Assembly (NCBI GenBank): GCA_028673005.1
Contig: CM054118.1
Coordinates: 2,005,410-2,069,409, forward strand
DNA length: 64,000 bases
Direction of reading: 5' to 3'
Source of the DNA: Tanypteryx hageni
Lineage: Eukaryota; Arthropoda; Insecta; Odonata; Petaluridae
Position numbers and translations under genes: made by a program. Shown one piece after another: positions 36,331 through 48,579 of the stretch. The notes under the pieces are model-generated. The model was not told where the DNA came from, made no database searches, and saw only the letters and a list, made by a program, of their open reading frames with translations. Within the stretch, counting starts at the first letter, position 1. The number at the start of each line of letters is the position of its first letter.

Positions 36331-36762
36331 CAATTGGATGTAAAAAAATATTTTTTGAGATTTCCTTCCGAAAGATTTTTTAATTTCCGCATGCATTTGG
36401 ATATAAAGAATATGACAATTAATTTCACATAATTTTAGTTATAAAATGAATGTTTTCAAATTATTTAGCAAAATACTACCTACGTCAATATCAAACGAAA
36501 TGTCCATTCCGGATGAATAATCGGTAATAATGGAGATTCAAGTAAATTACTAATATAATTCGGAATATTCCCAACTACTGATATCACTCGAATGATCATT
36601 AACTACTACAATAATTCGAATGATTCTTAACTACTAAATCATTCGAATGATTCTTAACTACTACTTTCTACCGAGATATCCCTTACCGAGAGATTACTAA
36701 CGAATGATATGAGCATAATCGAATGATATGTCATTATGATCTCTCGATTATGCCCATCACTA
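36330..36762. mobile_element. hAT-like terminus, copy 1
   Basis: Ends at 36762; read inverted it begins TAGTGATGGGCATAATCGAG, the same first ten bases as the hAT element at 15793. The adjoining DNA holds many ATTCGAATGAT-type palindromic motifs. A related segment ends at 57347. The left end was not found. Confidence 0.55.
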
Positions 36763-36962
36763 GTTATAAACCCCAGCCTCCCATTATGAGAGAGAGAAAC
36801 GTCTGCGCATAACCTAGGTCTGTTTACACTTCGATGATGTCTTGCTATTTCTTGAGCGGAAATGATTTCGGGTCGCTCTAAAGAAGTCACTCTGAAGGAA
36901 AGCTTAGCATTGTGCAGAGACAATTTTGTGTTTTGTAGTGTTAATTTTTAGAAATTAAATAA

Positions 36963-37808
36963 TGATAGCATCAACGAGTAGGAAAAGGTCAAGCGAACCA
37001 AGTAAGGAAATTGAGACGGAAGCGTTGATGAAAAGTGATTCAGACGATAGTATTACCTAAAAAACTTCTAATTTTTTATTACGCTTACATTCCGATACAC
37101 ACAACGTCATATCTCCGCTGCTACTGAACGGAACAGGACAATTTTCATCATGTAACTTCTGCAATGATGAAGAATGACTACTGTATAACTCATAATTTTA
37201 TAAGCTATATGAAATGTCTTTTAACAATATGCGAAACGGAAAATTTATTTCAAATTTTTAGTCAATGCATGAAAAAGTTTACCTGCGAGAAAATTTTTCC
37301 CTATTTGGTTTAGGGAGGCTCATCCATCGAATGAAATGTTTATAAAAGCTGAAATATTTCCTTGAAAAGGATTGCATATCAATAAGGTTAAGCAAATAAC
37401 ATTTAATTGAAAGAAAAAGAATGGCAAAATGGTACATCAAACTGTTCAAGAGACACTCACTGAATGCCGCAGTTTTAAAGTCATTAATTATATATGTATA
37501 GTGAAAATACCGGGGAAAAAGTGGACCATTTGTCATACCGAATTCTGATAATGGAAGGAATCTTTGCCAAATATGCTATTGCTGCGAAAGGAAATATGCC
37601 TGGTCGACAATCAACAGATAACACGGTTTCGAGACTCAAAGAAAGACATTAGAGAAGTACAGACAACGGGGAGGAAATCGAGGCCACAAAGGAGATGTGT
37701 TGCGTGCACTAATCATGGAAAAAAGAAGGTTACGGTGTACCTACTGTTGCAGAGAGCGTGACGTTCAATTGTGTTTGGATGCTTCTTGAATTATCACACA
37801 AAATTGGA
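36963..37808 (+). pseudogene. piggyBac transposase remnant
   Basis: A short N-terminal frame (MIASTSRKRSSEPSKEIETE then acidic DSDDS) is followed, after a large internal loss, by the family's C-terminal region. Landmarks there are KWYIKLFKRHSLNAAVL, DHLSYR, then the zinc domain RRCVACTNHGKKK, CREC-like and VQLCLDACFLNYHTKLDY, ending near 37808. Several frameshifts. I found no TTAA-bounded termini. Confidence 0.65.
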
Positions 37809-38924
37809 CTATTAAGGTAATTAAAATAATTTGCTATTCTATGTAGTTTTACGTTAATGTGAAGAATATTTCTAACTAAATAACTCAGTGTTTCCCTTTG
37901 TCGGTGAGATGACGACATTCAAAAGCCCAGCTAATGCTAAGACGAACTTCACATCAGCACTAAAGCATCGTGAGAAAAGGAGTCGTTGTCAGACATCCTA
38001 TCCATGCGATGTTATTCGTAAACAGTTCTCGAATGCCAAACCATCTGTGTTTGGAAGTGATAAAGAAAGTGGGGAGGGGAACTCACCAACTGCGTCGTAA
38101 GGAGAACAAAGCGGCAAGTCGAATGCTTACAGATAACTTGATTATTATTTGAATGTAGTTGAATTGCATCGAAACTATTCTAACACTAAAAACTGTGATT
38201 AATAGTTAAATATTTTTGTGATATAAACTGTTATTATTTTTTCTGCGATAACGAATAAACCTACTGAGTTATAATTGTAAAAAATAAGTTATAAATAACA
38301 CACTAAGGCATTGATATTCCGAAAATTTAACGTAAATCAGATCATTAAGTAAAAAGTTAGAAATGTCTATAATGGATTATATCTGAATCGACCTATTCAA
38401 TTGAATACTCTCCGGCCGCAAGGTATGATTTTCTTATGGGATATTGATATGGAAGAATGGGGTCAAACGTAACCACTAAACAAGATGAAAAATTATATTC
38501 CATAAATGGAATACAGGTATACCTCGCGATACGCTTTTTTCGGTTTTACGCTCATTACACTTTCTGACTCGACCTCTCGATACGCTCACTTGATTCAGAC
38601 AAGCGCTCTTACAAAACCCGGAGAACGAAGAGCCTTTCTTTGCCCATTCAAAAGGTCTCAACGCGAGCAATGAAAAACAACTTTGTTTCATTATATACGA
38701 ACTACTTTTTAATTGTTTTAATATTCACTTATTCATCTTATGTATATACAATATTGCACCGGGGAAGTAATGTAATCGACGAGTTCCTTTTTATGTCCAA
38801 GGTAGTGTTTCGGCGGACTACAGCCAGCTCGTGGTGGTGACACATTAAATTTGTGCTCGAGTTTTCACCGTTATAAGTTTGAAATATCGCAAACGAAAAA
38901 ATGAAAGCGAAGTATTTCTCTTAA
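37809..38924. other. Unassigned; possible pogo-like tip
   Basis: No gene recognised. ACAGGTATACCTCGCGATAC at about 38513 resembles the terminal repeat of pogo/Tigger elements, but no opposite end is visible, so I do not annotate an element. Confidence 0.3.
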
Positions 38925-39505
38925 TTAACCCTAGAACTACCAAGCGATTTTAACTACCATGGACTACCAAGGGCCTCAGAGGTCCACCATCTAAAATACA
39001 ATAAAAAGTCATAGTAATGTTTCGAACCTATTGTTATATATTTTTTAAAATCATAGAAATACAACTATACAATTTTAGTAATTAATTTGAAATTATATGT
39101 ATTTAAACAAAAATATTTACACTATGACAATCAGACTAATATTGCAGTAAGATTGTATTTACAGAAATAATAATAAATTGAGTAGAAAAATGATTTAATC
39201 TGATTCATCTGACACAACACTTTTTGTATCTCCAAAGATGGACATCTTAAAGTTTTAAGAATGGAAAATACAGTGATAAGGTAAAAGGGTAGGGAGAGAG
39301 GAGGTGGTTCTTTGGGTGATTTATCTACAGACGATTTGCCAGATTTACCGAGTGGGGACAATGAAGAAATTTACAGTAGTGAGAAAGAAAGTGATGATAG
39401 TGTTTAATTCGATGTGAGAAAAAGAAAAGCTCCTCGTATAATAAGTGATAGTGAATCTGAAATAGGTGAAGTTGAGGAAAATTTAGCTAGCGCGGGTGAT
39501 ACCGT

Positions 39506-40080
39506 TTGGAGAAAAACGATATGGAAATAAATTTGGAGGAACTTTTATTTGAGTATTTATTTGATAATTCTGCATTGGTCATTACAGTGGGAGAAAATAA
39601 GAAAGATACGTCTATGCAGATGATTCCATGTTGCAAAATTGTGATGAACTCATCCGATAATACCAATACAAGTGATATAATAACAATTAGGTAGTAATGA
39701 TCCAGCCATATGGCCTAAAATCATATATGATGAATTTAGAATAAAGTTGATAAACCTAGGACCACAACAAATTACAGATATAAATTTTCCTAAAATTGAC
39801 GCTATTGAGAACAGGAAGTTTTTAGCTAGTTATTATAAACATACATTAAAAAACAGGAAGACAATATCGCGAAAATGGTTAATTTATTCAGTGAGCTCAG
39901 ATGGTGTTTACTGCTTCTGCTGCATATTGTTTAAAAACTCCCATAACATTGTTAATATTCGAGAAAGTAAAACACGCATTCGCCATCATCTTTCTAATAG
40001 ATCACAGAATAGATTTTTACAAGATCTTAGTGAAGAAGTAGCTAAAAAAAATTTAAATCATGTTAAAAAGACAAAATATT
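39506..40080 (+). pseudogene. ZMYM-type hAT fragment nested in piggyBac
   Basis: The frame contains DPAIWPKIIYDEFR, INLGPQQITDINFPK and NRKTISRKWLIYS, then VYCFCCILFK: the TTF-type zinc finger that begins ZMYM-like hAT transposases. One stop stands near 39692. The downstream core is missing. The right edge, near 40510, is GC-rich (a run of ten G at about 40458) and resembles hAT ends of this group; the target duplication could not be read. Confidence 0.7.
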
Positions 40081-40512
40081 AGTTTACAAATGGATTACAC
40101 ACCAGATGTTTCTCATAAAGAACATACATCAATGCAATTGTCTCAGAATCTAATAGTTTACTAAAGCAGATTCAAACATTGCCGTTTATCATTTTTATAA
40201 TTGTATGGTGTGGACTGGGTAGAATCTACCACAAATAAATAAGAATATTGTGTACCTGCGATTAGAAATAAGTTATATAATTATATTATATTCAAACTGT
40301 ACCTTACAAACAGTAATAAAAATTGCCATTTTTTTATTGTGATCTTTGTAGTTTCAAAATAGGAATTTAGAATTACATTACATTTTTAATTTACTGATAT
40401 ATTTTTTTAAACAAATCAAGTAAAAAACTATAGGTATACAAAAAATTGGGGCAGGAGGGGGGGGGGCAAAAAGAAGCCTTGCATCCGGACCCCAAGATAT
40501 CATTGCACAGAA

Positions 40513-41040
40513 CTGCCAGTGAAGAAGCCTACGTGCATTGTAAGATACAATCAGTGTATGAAAGGAGTAGATAGGGCTGACATGTATTTATCCTATTATA
40601 CAATATTGAGGAAAACAATTAAATGGTCCAAAAAGGTTGTGTTATGGCTAATAAATTGTGCTCTTTTCAATTCATTTAGAGTGTATAAAACTTTGAATAA
40701 CTCCAGTAAAATTAGATTCAAAACTTTTTTACTTGACATTGCAACACATTGGGCGAGTAGTAGGGAAGAATTGGGTGAGTCTTCGAATGACGAAGTTGAA
40801 GAGACTGAAAAGCCTACTAAGCACGCTGCGAAAAAAGAACACCCAGAGAGACTTTCGGATAGTTTGAGCAAACATCATCCGATTGTAGGAAAGGGGAAGA
40901 AAAAATATCCTTCCAGGGTCTGCTAAGTGTACGCAGCAAACAACAAGAGGAAAGAGACGCGCTATGTTTGCTCATTCTGCGGTGTCCCGTTGCGCAAGGG
41001 AAAATGCCTCCCGCATTATCACATCAGCAAAAAGTATTAA
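40513..41040 (+). pseudogene. piggyBac transposase C-terminal half
   Basis: The frame starts at the edge of the hAT insert with LPVKKPTCIVRYNQCMKGVD, so the third catalytic Asp (MKGVDRADM) is present. It continues with ALFNSFRVYK and an acidic stretch, meets a stop after 40926, and then shows the zinc domain YVCSFCGVPLRKGKCLPHYH, ending at 41040. The first two catalytic Asp positions are lost. Confidence 0.8.
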
Positions 41041-41159
41041 CATCATTGGTGAGTATTCAAGATTTCATCTTGGGAAAATATATTTCTTAAAACGAGAACT
41101 TTGAAAGCATTCCCATTATTTCGTTTTCGTTGAAATGGAACCATTTAAATAATGCAGCG

Positions 41160-42175
41160 CAGAAGCGAGGTTTCTCCTGTTGAGTCCATGCGCATTTTGT
41201 CTGTTTGTTTGTTCTACGATAACTGCCGTCTCGGTTGTCTGATTTTTACCAAACTTCGTGTGCATATCTATACTATATTGATGCTTCTTACTTATGATAG
41301 GCGATTAACATAAACGCGCGCGCGCGCACACACACAGTCACACACATATATATCATTATATATAGAGGAGGAGGCGGAGGAGGATATAACATAATAGGAG
41401 GATACTAATGTTTAGGCACTTCCAGATGAGGTGGAGATTCGAAATTTTTTATTAGGTAGGATTTTGTGCAAAACCGACTAGAAAAAACGAAAATCTTGAA
41501 AAAGTGTAACAATGCGGCCGCTAAAAATTCGCAATTGTTTAAACAAATTTTCAAGGTTTGTGTATTTTCGAATGTGCTACAAATCTGAAAATTTTGTTAA
41601 TGGTAGAATTTGTAAAGAAACGAGATAGGGATTATAGAAATTTTGATATTTTAATTTGTTTGACATAAAAATTGTTAAAACTTAAACAAATAGATAAATG
41701 TTTAGGTGCTACGGAGCAAGCTAGGGAGCTGAAATATTTAAGCAATTTACAGCTTAGTGCAAATGCACAAATAAACATTTGAATATCTCCATTAAGTTAT
41801 TATTTCGGCCGTTAAAATCTTTTTAATATTTAAGCAATTACATAAATATTATTTCACCTCTAGGTGTTCTTTAACTTTAAAATATGGCAGAAATGTGTGT
41901 CATTAGTACCCTATAATGGAAAAAGTATAATTTTCTTAAAATTGCACATTTTAGGGATTGTTTTACTCCAAAAAATTTATTTGAATCCCTTCAGTCGCTC
42001 GTCACAGCCCTAAGTGGGCTAAGCGAGGCCGAAGACCCCGCGGATCCCCTTGTATAATTGGCCGAGTGAAGCGAGGTCTCTCCTGTTGACTCCATGTATT
42101 TTGTCTGTTTGTTCTACGATAACTGCAGTCTTGGTTGTCTGATTTTTACCAAACTTCGTGCGCGTGTACATTTAA
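41160..42175. repeat. ~900-bp direct repeat units
   Basis: A block with TCTCCTGTTGA, TTTTGTCTGTTTG, TCTACGATAACTGC and TTACCAAACTTCGTG occurs at about 41170-41270 and again at about 42073-42165. Between the blocks lie two internally similar segments around GCGGCCG-TAAAA-type motifs, one of which is shared with 18775-19040. This looks like a two-copy array of an unknown repeat. Confidence 0.65.
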
Positions 42176-43780
42176 CTTAGAGTCTAATACTTATAGTTTT
42201 CTAGAATACCACCCTCATAGTTACTGCGTAATTTGCGTTTGCGCATTGCGCTAATTTCCAAATCTTATCCAATCGAAACGAAATTTGGCGCATACGGAAA
42301 ACATCAGACGATGAAGAAAACGTCAAATAAACATTTCTCGGGGTTGAAGCAAGGAAGGTAACGGTTTGGTCAGTAAATGGGCAAATTAACGAGAACCACA
42401 ACTACTATTTTCAGGTCAAAAATTATTTTTCTTTTGTTTCTTGTATGCATTTTTCGTGATATAAAGGTTGGTTTAATTGAAAAAAATGCCTATACACAAA
42501 ATCATTTATGGAATTATATAGGTACAGGGACAATTACACGTCACCAGAAGGAAATATTGTTTTTTTGCAATATGGACACAAAAAGAACCTTTTTTGAAAA
42601 TAGAAAGAGACGACGAGTTCTGGAAGAAAAGAATGGAGGAGATATTGAGCAGCTTTTACCTCCAGTGCATTCTTCCCGAATTAGTGGACCCGCGTCGTAC
42701 GCGATCGATGCCTCTCCGAGAAACTTGTATTGTATTGTATATTGAGCTACTATCAATTATACTATAATAAGGATTCGACTTTTTACGGAAATGTCTTATT
42801 TAAACGTCGTTAGTTATCTGAAAGGTGATGAGTGTAATTGCACAACATGGTTATTGTGCTATTTTTTGCTATTAACACTTGATGTGGACATAAATTGCCG
42901 AAGTTCAACGACGATAGTATTTTCTTCCCATTTAATGCATTTCTATGAATTTGAACTTAATTGTTACAATTGTAATTTGGATGTGTACCCTTTCTTAAGT
43001 TTCCTTGCGTTTGTATTTTGGTTTTTGTTCCCAGTTTCGGTATATTACTTATCGTGTCATTTTAAAACTATTTCCCTAGTCTCTTTGTGAACCTGCCCTT
43101 ATCAACAGAACTTAATCGTTAGAGCGGTAAAGTCGATTAGATCACCTCTTCCATTATTCGTTGAAACGGTAGGAATTCTTGCGTATACCGACATTTTCTA
43201 TGCATTTGTCGCAGTGAACCCTGATTTTTTCACAATTCATTTTCAAGTGTCCAAAGTGATCCGTTGTTGTTGGCGTTATTGCAATGCTATTACTATTGCT
43301 TCATTTTAGAGGACGAAATACTATCAAACAGGTTATCGAATAATTTAGGTTTTCCTTAAATTTATAACATTGAGATGTTCAATAATATCAACTAATGCAC
43401 TGGGTCTTTCAAAAAACGTAAATTGTTCTGTTGAGTATTTATCATTAAGCCCTTGCCTTCTGAAATAGAGGATAATTAATCAAGTATTTTTCTTATTCAA
43501 TTATAGTAATAAAAGAAAATTAAAACCAATATTTTGTTATGCTTCAAATTAATCTACACCCTCGTATAAGAAAGTAAAACGAAAAATTCTGTTGAGCGGG
43601 GAGGGGGGGGGGGGGGAGAAGATATATGCTAGGATTCGACGCCCCTTCCCTTGTGTACTTTGAAAATCTGGTCACCTTAGCCTAGCCTAGTCTCAATCTT
43701 GCCCAGAGAAAGACGGACATCAATCTTGCAGATATTATCTCATTATACTATTCATCCTTTCTTTCAGAAAGTTGTTGAGG
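42176..43780. other. Unassigned stretch
   Basis: An open frame at 42377-42745 (122 codons, Arg/Lys-rich middle) has no recognisable domain and I treat it as chance. A G-run lies at about 43603-43616. Nothing else is recognised. Confidence 0.35.
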
Positions 43781-44045
43781 AGCACGTGGGACGTGAGTTT
43801 TGCTCCCACCAGCTAACTCCTTCGGATCTACGAGCGACCACAGTATCATTAGAGTAGTAGTAGCCGTATTGTTAAGTAGGATTAGCATTGCTTTTATATA
43901 GTTTCATAACTTTAACCTTATCTGTAGTATTAGTTATTTCGTTTTGTAACTTTTTGTGAGTTTATTTTACGCTATCGTAATAGTTAACAGTAAGTATTAT
44001 CGTAGTTTTCTAGCGCTCCTTTTATTCTTACTTTTATAAATACAG

Positions 44046-44931
44046 TTGGAGAGGTTGGTGTCGGATCTCTTTCAGAGAGTTGAAAGCTCCGAGTCAGTCT
44101 TGTCGCGTTTGAAGGGTGAGAAGTCTTCCTTGGAAGCGCTCTGCGCCAAATCAGCGGGTGACTCTTCATTGCGGGCTGAGGGACCTGTAAACCAGGTCAG
44201 TGGGGAGTGGTGTCCACTCGGGAGGGTCGTGGGGTGGTGCTGCGGAGGCGGATAGGTGGGAACGTTTCGTCGGACCCTCTTCCTGCAAGCAATAGGTTCT
44301 CGGTGTTACCGGAGGACGACTCTGCGGCCGTTGCACTAGGTCCCGTCTCGGCGGAGGCCGGTCCCAAGATGGGCCGGGAGAAGAGGGGTCTGTTATTGAT
44401 AGGGAACTCGAATGTCCGGCGTTTGATGGCACCTTTGATGTTACGGGCCCGCCGGGATGGTATTCAGAAGAGGGTGTTCTCCAAGTGTATAGCTGGAGGC
44501 ACGATACCCCAGGTGACGAGGGAGTTGAAGGCATCAATCTTGACCACGGGTTGCTCTTCGTTGAATGTCGTTGCACATGTGGGTACCAACGACGCCTCTA
44601 GACGCGGGTCGGAGGAAATTATCAGCTCTTTCGAGAACTTGATATCCGAGGTGTCCCGTGTCCGGGAGGATTCGGGACGGATCTACGTCTTAGCATTTCC
44701 AGCATTGTCCCACGCACGGATTGTGGTACTATGGTCTGGTGCCGGGTAGTGGGATTGAACGGTAGACTGCGGGACCTATGTAAGTCCCAAGGATTCGACT
44801 ATGTTGACCTGATGGCGGGCCTTGATTCGTGTCGGGCATCCCTCAACGCCTCGGGTGTCCACTACACCCCCGAGGCTGCGAAGAAGGTAGCGGGTTTGTT
44901 ATTTGAGCATGCTAAGAGTATTTTCAGTTAA
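44046..44931 (+). pseudogene. SGNH-hydrolase frame, copy B (three frames)
   Basis: An N-terminal coiled-coil-like stretch (LVSDLFQRVESSESVLSRLK, 44046-44200) shifts frame and continues as NRFSVLPEDDS, MGREKRGLLLIGNSNVRRL, the HVGTNDASR block (to about 44690), then shifts again to LNGRLRDLCKSQGFDYVDL and SGVHYTPEAAKKVAG, ending at 44931. Block I has GNS instead of GDS; block III is GTND; block V has His but not the preceding Asp. A coiled coil plus NRF-x-VL linker plus SGNH is what I would expect from ORF1 of an esterase-bearing CR1/L2-type LINE (inference). By eye, copies A and B differ at only a couple of sites over ~580 bp of this frame. Confidence 0.75.
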
Positions 44932-46911
44932 AGAATACTGTAAGGTAGCATAAAGTTTGATAATAATTTAAATCGCATGGCATGAAACATAACTGCTGCC
45001 TCAGCATGGCAAGAGGGTGTACTTAAAGAATTTATATATTTGACCTGTATTACATGAAACGTAATACATTCATTTAAACTAAATAATTGATCGGCTTTGA
45101 AATGTTAGTATTTTATTAGCCAACTTCATTTTACTTAATCAATCAGCCTTCCTTCATTGCTTGTTCATCAGAGAATGTAATTATTTTTTTCACATTTTCC
45201 ATAATACATATATGTATTTATAGGGTTCACAAAATTTTGGACTGATATTTTTGCTGGAGAAAAGCAAGTCTAAGATTATTCAAAACTGGAGATTGTCATT
45301 GTAGTGATCTCCTTGGTATTATCACATTTCTTCATAGTTACCTTATATTATTTGTAATCTTGCATTTTTTAAATAATTCCCAGGTCATATTACGAGCATT
45401 TCGAGGAAAAGGAATGTCCATCATCGATGTAGCTCAACTAGGGGAAGTTTCAGCTGCTCTTCCTCCAACCTGCATCATTGCAGAAAGCCTGAAAAAATCA
45501 ATCTTCTTCAGAGTTCCATGACTTCTTCCCGATGGGCATTCCATTAATGCGAATGATTGTCTCAGCATCATGGTTTACTTGTTTTTTTCTAGTATCATTA
45601 TCCTTGAATCATTAACCATTATTAAAGCATGAAGTGTTCCTTAATGTTAATTGCTACCACTCGATACATGTATGTCACAATTTTTTAACAAATAAAATTT
45701 CTATAGCGGCTTCATATTTTTCATTTGATAAGTTATATGGATTCCTAAAAATGTTAGCTCCCTTAAGATTTCTAAGTTATAGTGAGAGAAAGAGGACATA
45801 TGCATCCTACCATCTCAATAAGATGAAGATATTCTTATTTTTTCGGGTGATTATTTCATATCTGTTCTTAACTACTTCAGCATAAAAACTGCTTTGGCAA
45901 TTTAAGGGTAGTCGCACTTGGCGTATACCAGGGGCTCTGAAAAAATGTTTTTCGTGTAAAATATCAGAAACTTGAAATTGTCAATTTAAAATTAATGAAG
46001 GAAAATTCACTTTTTGTACTGGGATACTTATTTTTCACTGGATGGGGCTTCTGTTGGTTAACTACTTGTTGCCTTGCTTATTGTACATGTGCACAATATG
46101 GACAACAGTTTGGTAAGAACATGCAAGTTTGTTATTCTGTTTCTCCAGTATTGTGCAACTTCATTCTTGTCTTTTAAGCACATACCTATTATCATTTAAA
46201 CCTATTTTGATTTATTATTATTTGATTTATTATGATTGCTATGGCAGACTGTTTAATTGCTTGGATTTACTTGAAAATGATGGTTGAAGTAGTAAAGATC
46301 CCAATCTAATAATCAGGGCCAGCCTTATAGGGTGTGCAGTGTATGAACTATACCAGAGCCTCCAGCTGGTGCCATGAAGCTAGTATATTTTATAAAATAA
46401 TTTTTAGTTAAAAATAGTTAATTAAAAGGCAACAATCTTTATATTGCAAAATTCATTGCTTGCTGTTATTATGTAATTTCATGAAAATAAACCCAATAGT
46501 TTTGGAAAGGAAATGTGGATGGACATGACCTGACTTAAAAAGCAACCATCTCCTACTTTTTGCAAAGAACATCTAAAAATGGAATAAATTTATGTTACAC
46601 TCACTCTGTACATTTTAAAAATGAAAAAAAAAAACTCTTGAGAGTATATTTTGATGTTAATTTTCTTAAAACAACCACCCAAAAATTACTTCTCTTATAC
46701 TTATGTAATCCATTATTTTATGTACTCTTACTTTTCATTAAAACTTGTAGTGAATAATGCATTAATGAATTTTACTGAAAATTAATATTAATCTTGGGGC
46801 TCCAAACAGGAAACAGCATCCTACTTATTGAGGGCCTGCACTGATAATGATTGACAATTTTTCTTAAGATAAGTTCAAGAGAAGGCATTCATAATTTTTG
46901 TTAACCTTCAT
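44357..46911 (+). repeat. SGNH repeat, copy B
   Basis: Matches copy A (34768-32617 and 25990-25889) in inverted orientation. The non-coding ~2 kb after the frame differ by scattered substitutions and small indels. A 135-bp exon-like stretch (45382-45522) opens after ttcccag, reads VILRAFRGKGMSIIDVAQ and ends in a stop; copy A keeps it nearly unchanged but has lost the AG before it. The segment 46020-46780 is longer than in copy A and includes a hAT-like tip (CAGGGCCAGCCTTATAGG, about 46315). Similarity ends near 46911. Confidence 0.8.
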
Positions 46912-47046
46912 GTGGTTATTATACCTACTATATGTTGTTTGAATTTGATTTATATTTCATTTTTTTAGTTAGTAATTCACATTGTTTCAAGAATTGTTTT
47001 TCTCTACTTAAAATATAATTACATAAATGTATTTTTCATAGAGAAA

Positions 47047-47049
<3 letters not shown>

Positions 47050-47109
<60 letters not shown>
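47050..47109. repeat. (TA)n microsatellite
   Basis: About thirty TA dinucleotides without interruption. Confidence 0.98.
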
Positions 47110-47116
<7 letters not shown>

Positions 47117-47189
47117 TGTATACATAAATAGTAAAGGTGAATCCAATATTGAAATGAGTAAATAAAGAGGAATGATTATTAGGAGGCTA

Positions 47190-48570
47190 TTAGATTAGCT
47201 TTAGAAAATGCAGGTAGGCAAACAATGGTTGAAGACAACTGAGGGAATATGAAAATGTATCATAGAAAGCACAAATAAAAGTACAGACAAAATAACATAA
47301 GAAATTAGGAAAGCCATGGTTAACCGAGGAGATGATTAAATAATGGAAAAGAGGGAAGCAAATTAACACAATATGGAAGATGAATGTATAGAGAGTAAAA
47401 GAATAAGATAAAAAGAGAAATTACTAAAGCAAGAGAGTTGTGCTGTAAAGGACAATGTGAGGACATGGAAAAACTGCAGAGACAAGGCAGAACAGACTTA
47501 TGGTATGGAAAAGTGAAAGGAAATATGCTGGCTACAATTAAGGACAAAATGGAAAACTGTTATTTGAGCCTGAGGATGTGAGGAATAGATGGAAATAGTA
47601 TATTGAGGAGTTATACGCTAAAGATTTGAAGTCAGAATCTACTGAGATAGAGAGGGAGAAAGACGTAGACAGCAACAGTGTTGGACTGCTAATATTGATT
47701 AGTGAAATTGAAAAGGCTCTTCAGGATTTGATGTTGAAGAAAGAAGTAGGTATTAATGACTTTCCATGAAAATGTTGAAGTAGTTAGGAAAAGGGGTAAA
47801 GAGAGCTTTTGTTTGTTTGCATGGAATTTCTGGCTAATCAACCTCTTGGATTATTGTAGCCATAACTTCTTCAGAGATTTTGTAAATTATATCATAAGAT
47901 ATATGAAGAGGGACATGGGCCAGAGGACTTCATTACATCAATTTCAATTTCCATAAAGAAAAAGGTTTAATCAAATAAATGTCAAGATCACAGAATAATA
48001 CCGGCCTTGGCAGAGGGGTGGTTAGCATGCCTAGCTCCTAATGCCAGGGTTGGGGGTTTGAATCCCACCGAGGAGATGGTCGTATGTGCTTCTTGCATAT
48101 CTATTATAACAAATGTAATTTGGAGAAACCTGTTTGCGTTAAATAAATGATTGCTTGATTAATTTCACATACAGCTAAAAGAAATGATAAGGGAGGCATT
48201 GAAAGATGTAGAGAAACAAGTAAAAGCAGGAGGAAGCCTGGTTACATCAGTTACATATGTGGATGAAAAGAATTGGTGAGTAATACTGAAAAAGGCCTGC
48301 AGATGCTAGGTAGTTCCTTAAATGAAAAGGTGAAAGCAATCAGAATGAAGATGAATAAGAAGAAAACAAAATTCATGAGATTTTACAAAGGTGGGTATTC
48401 CCTGGTTAATGTAACAGTGAATGGGGAAAAGCTGGTATGGGGAATGTTTTATTTATTTAGGTAATATTATGTCACGAGATGGGAGAGATCAGGACAAGAA
48501 TAGCAATAGCACAGGAAGCTTTTATGAGATGATGTGAGCTTTTGATAGAAAGACTTGGTAGTGATATCAT
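47190..48570 (+). pseudogene. RTE-like LINE ORF2 remnant
   Basis: Heavily decayed plus-strand reverse transcriptase. Landmarks in order: N-R-W-x-x-YIEELY (47590), LISEIEKALQDL, VGINDFP (the G-x-D-G-I/F-P position), RGTWA/GPEDF-like, then after a SINE KEMIREALKDVEKQVKAGG and CFIYLGNIMSRDGRDQ (48450-48495). Many stops and frame changes. It belongs with the LINE pieces at 28.7 and 63.1 kb by its motifs. Confidence 0.65.
48001..48158 (+). repeat. tRNA-derived SINE
   Basis: A good A-box (TGGTTAGCATGC, 48019-48030) and B-box (GGTTTGAATCC, 48055-48065) in tRNA spacing head a ~155-bp unit with a non-tRNA body, ending near GATTGCTTGATT. The head lacks a clean acceptor stem, so a SINE is likelier than a tRNA gene. 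It is inserted in a LINE remnant. Confidence 0.75.
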
Positions 48571-48579
48571 AAAAAGATT

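Larger units (their letters stand above)
38929..41040 (+). mobile_element. piggyBac remnant interrupted by a hAT fragment
   Basis: The left terminus follows TTAA at 38925-38928 and reads CCCTAGAACTACCAAGC. An acidic N-terminal leader (about 39290-39515; DLSTDDLPDLPSGDNEE, IISDSESE) is followed by foreign hAT sequence (about 39516-40510) and then the piggyBac C-terminal half. A right terminus was not found; the element may be truncated near 41040. Confidence 0.7.

Noticed and set aside
38513..38560. pogo/Tigger element end
   Set aside because: Only one tip is visible and no opposite end or TA duplication could be found.
42377..42745. 122-codon open frame as a host gene
   Set aside because: No domain, no splice context and low-complexity composition; it overlaps an equally long frame on the other strand.
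45382..45522. Alba-like (RNase P p25-type) peptide
   Set aside because: The resemblance of RAFRGKGMSIIDVA to the Alba motif is short and weak; I report only an unknown exon-like stretch.
48001..48080. Possible tRNA gene
   Set aside because: Good A and B boxes but no clean acceptor stem, and a long non-tRNA body follows; a tRNA-derived SINE fits better.
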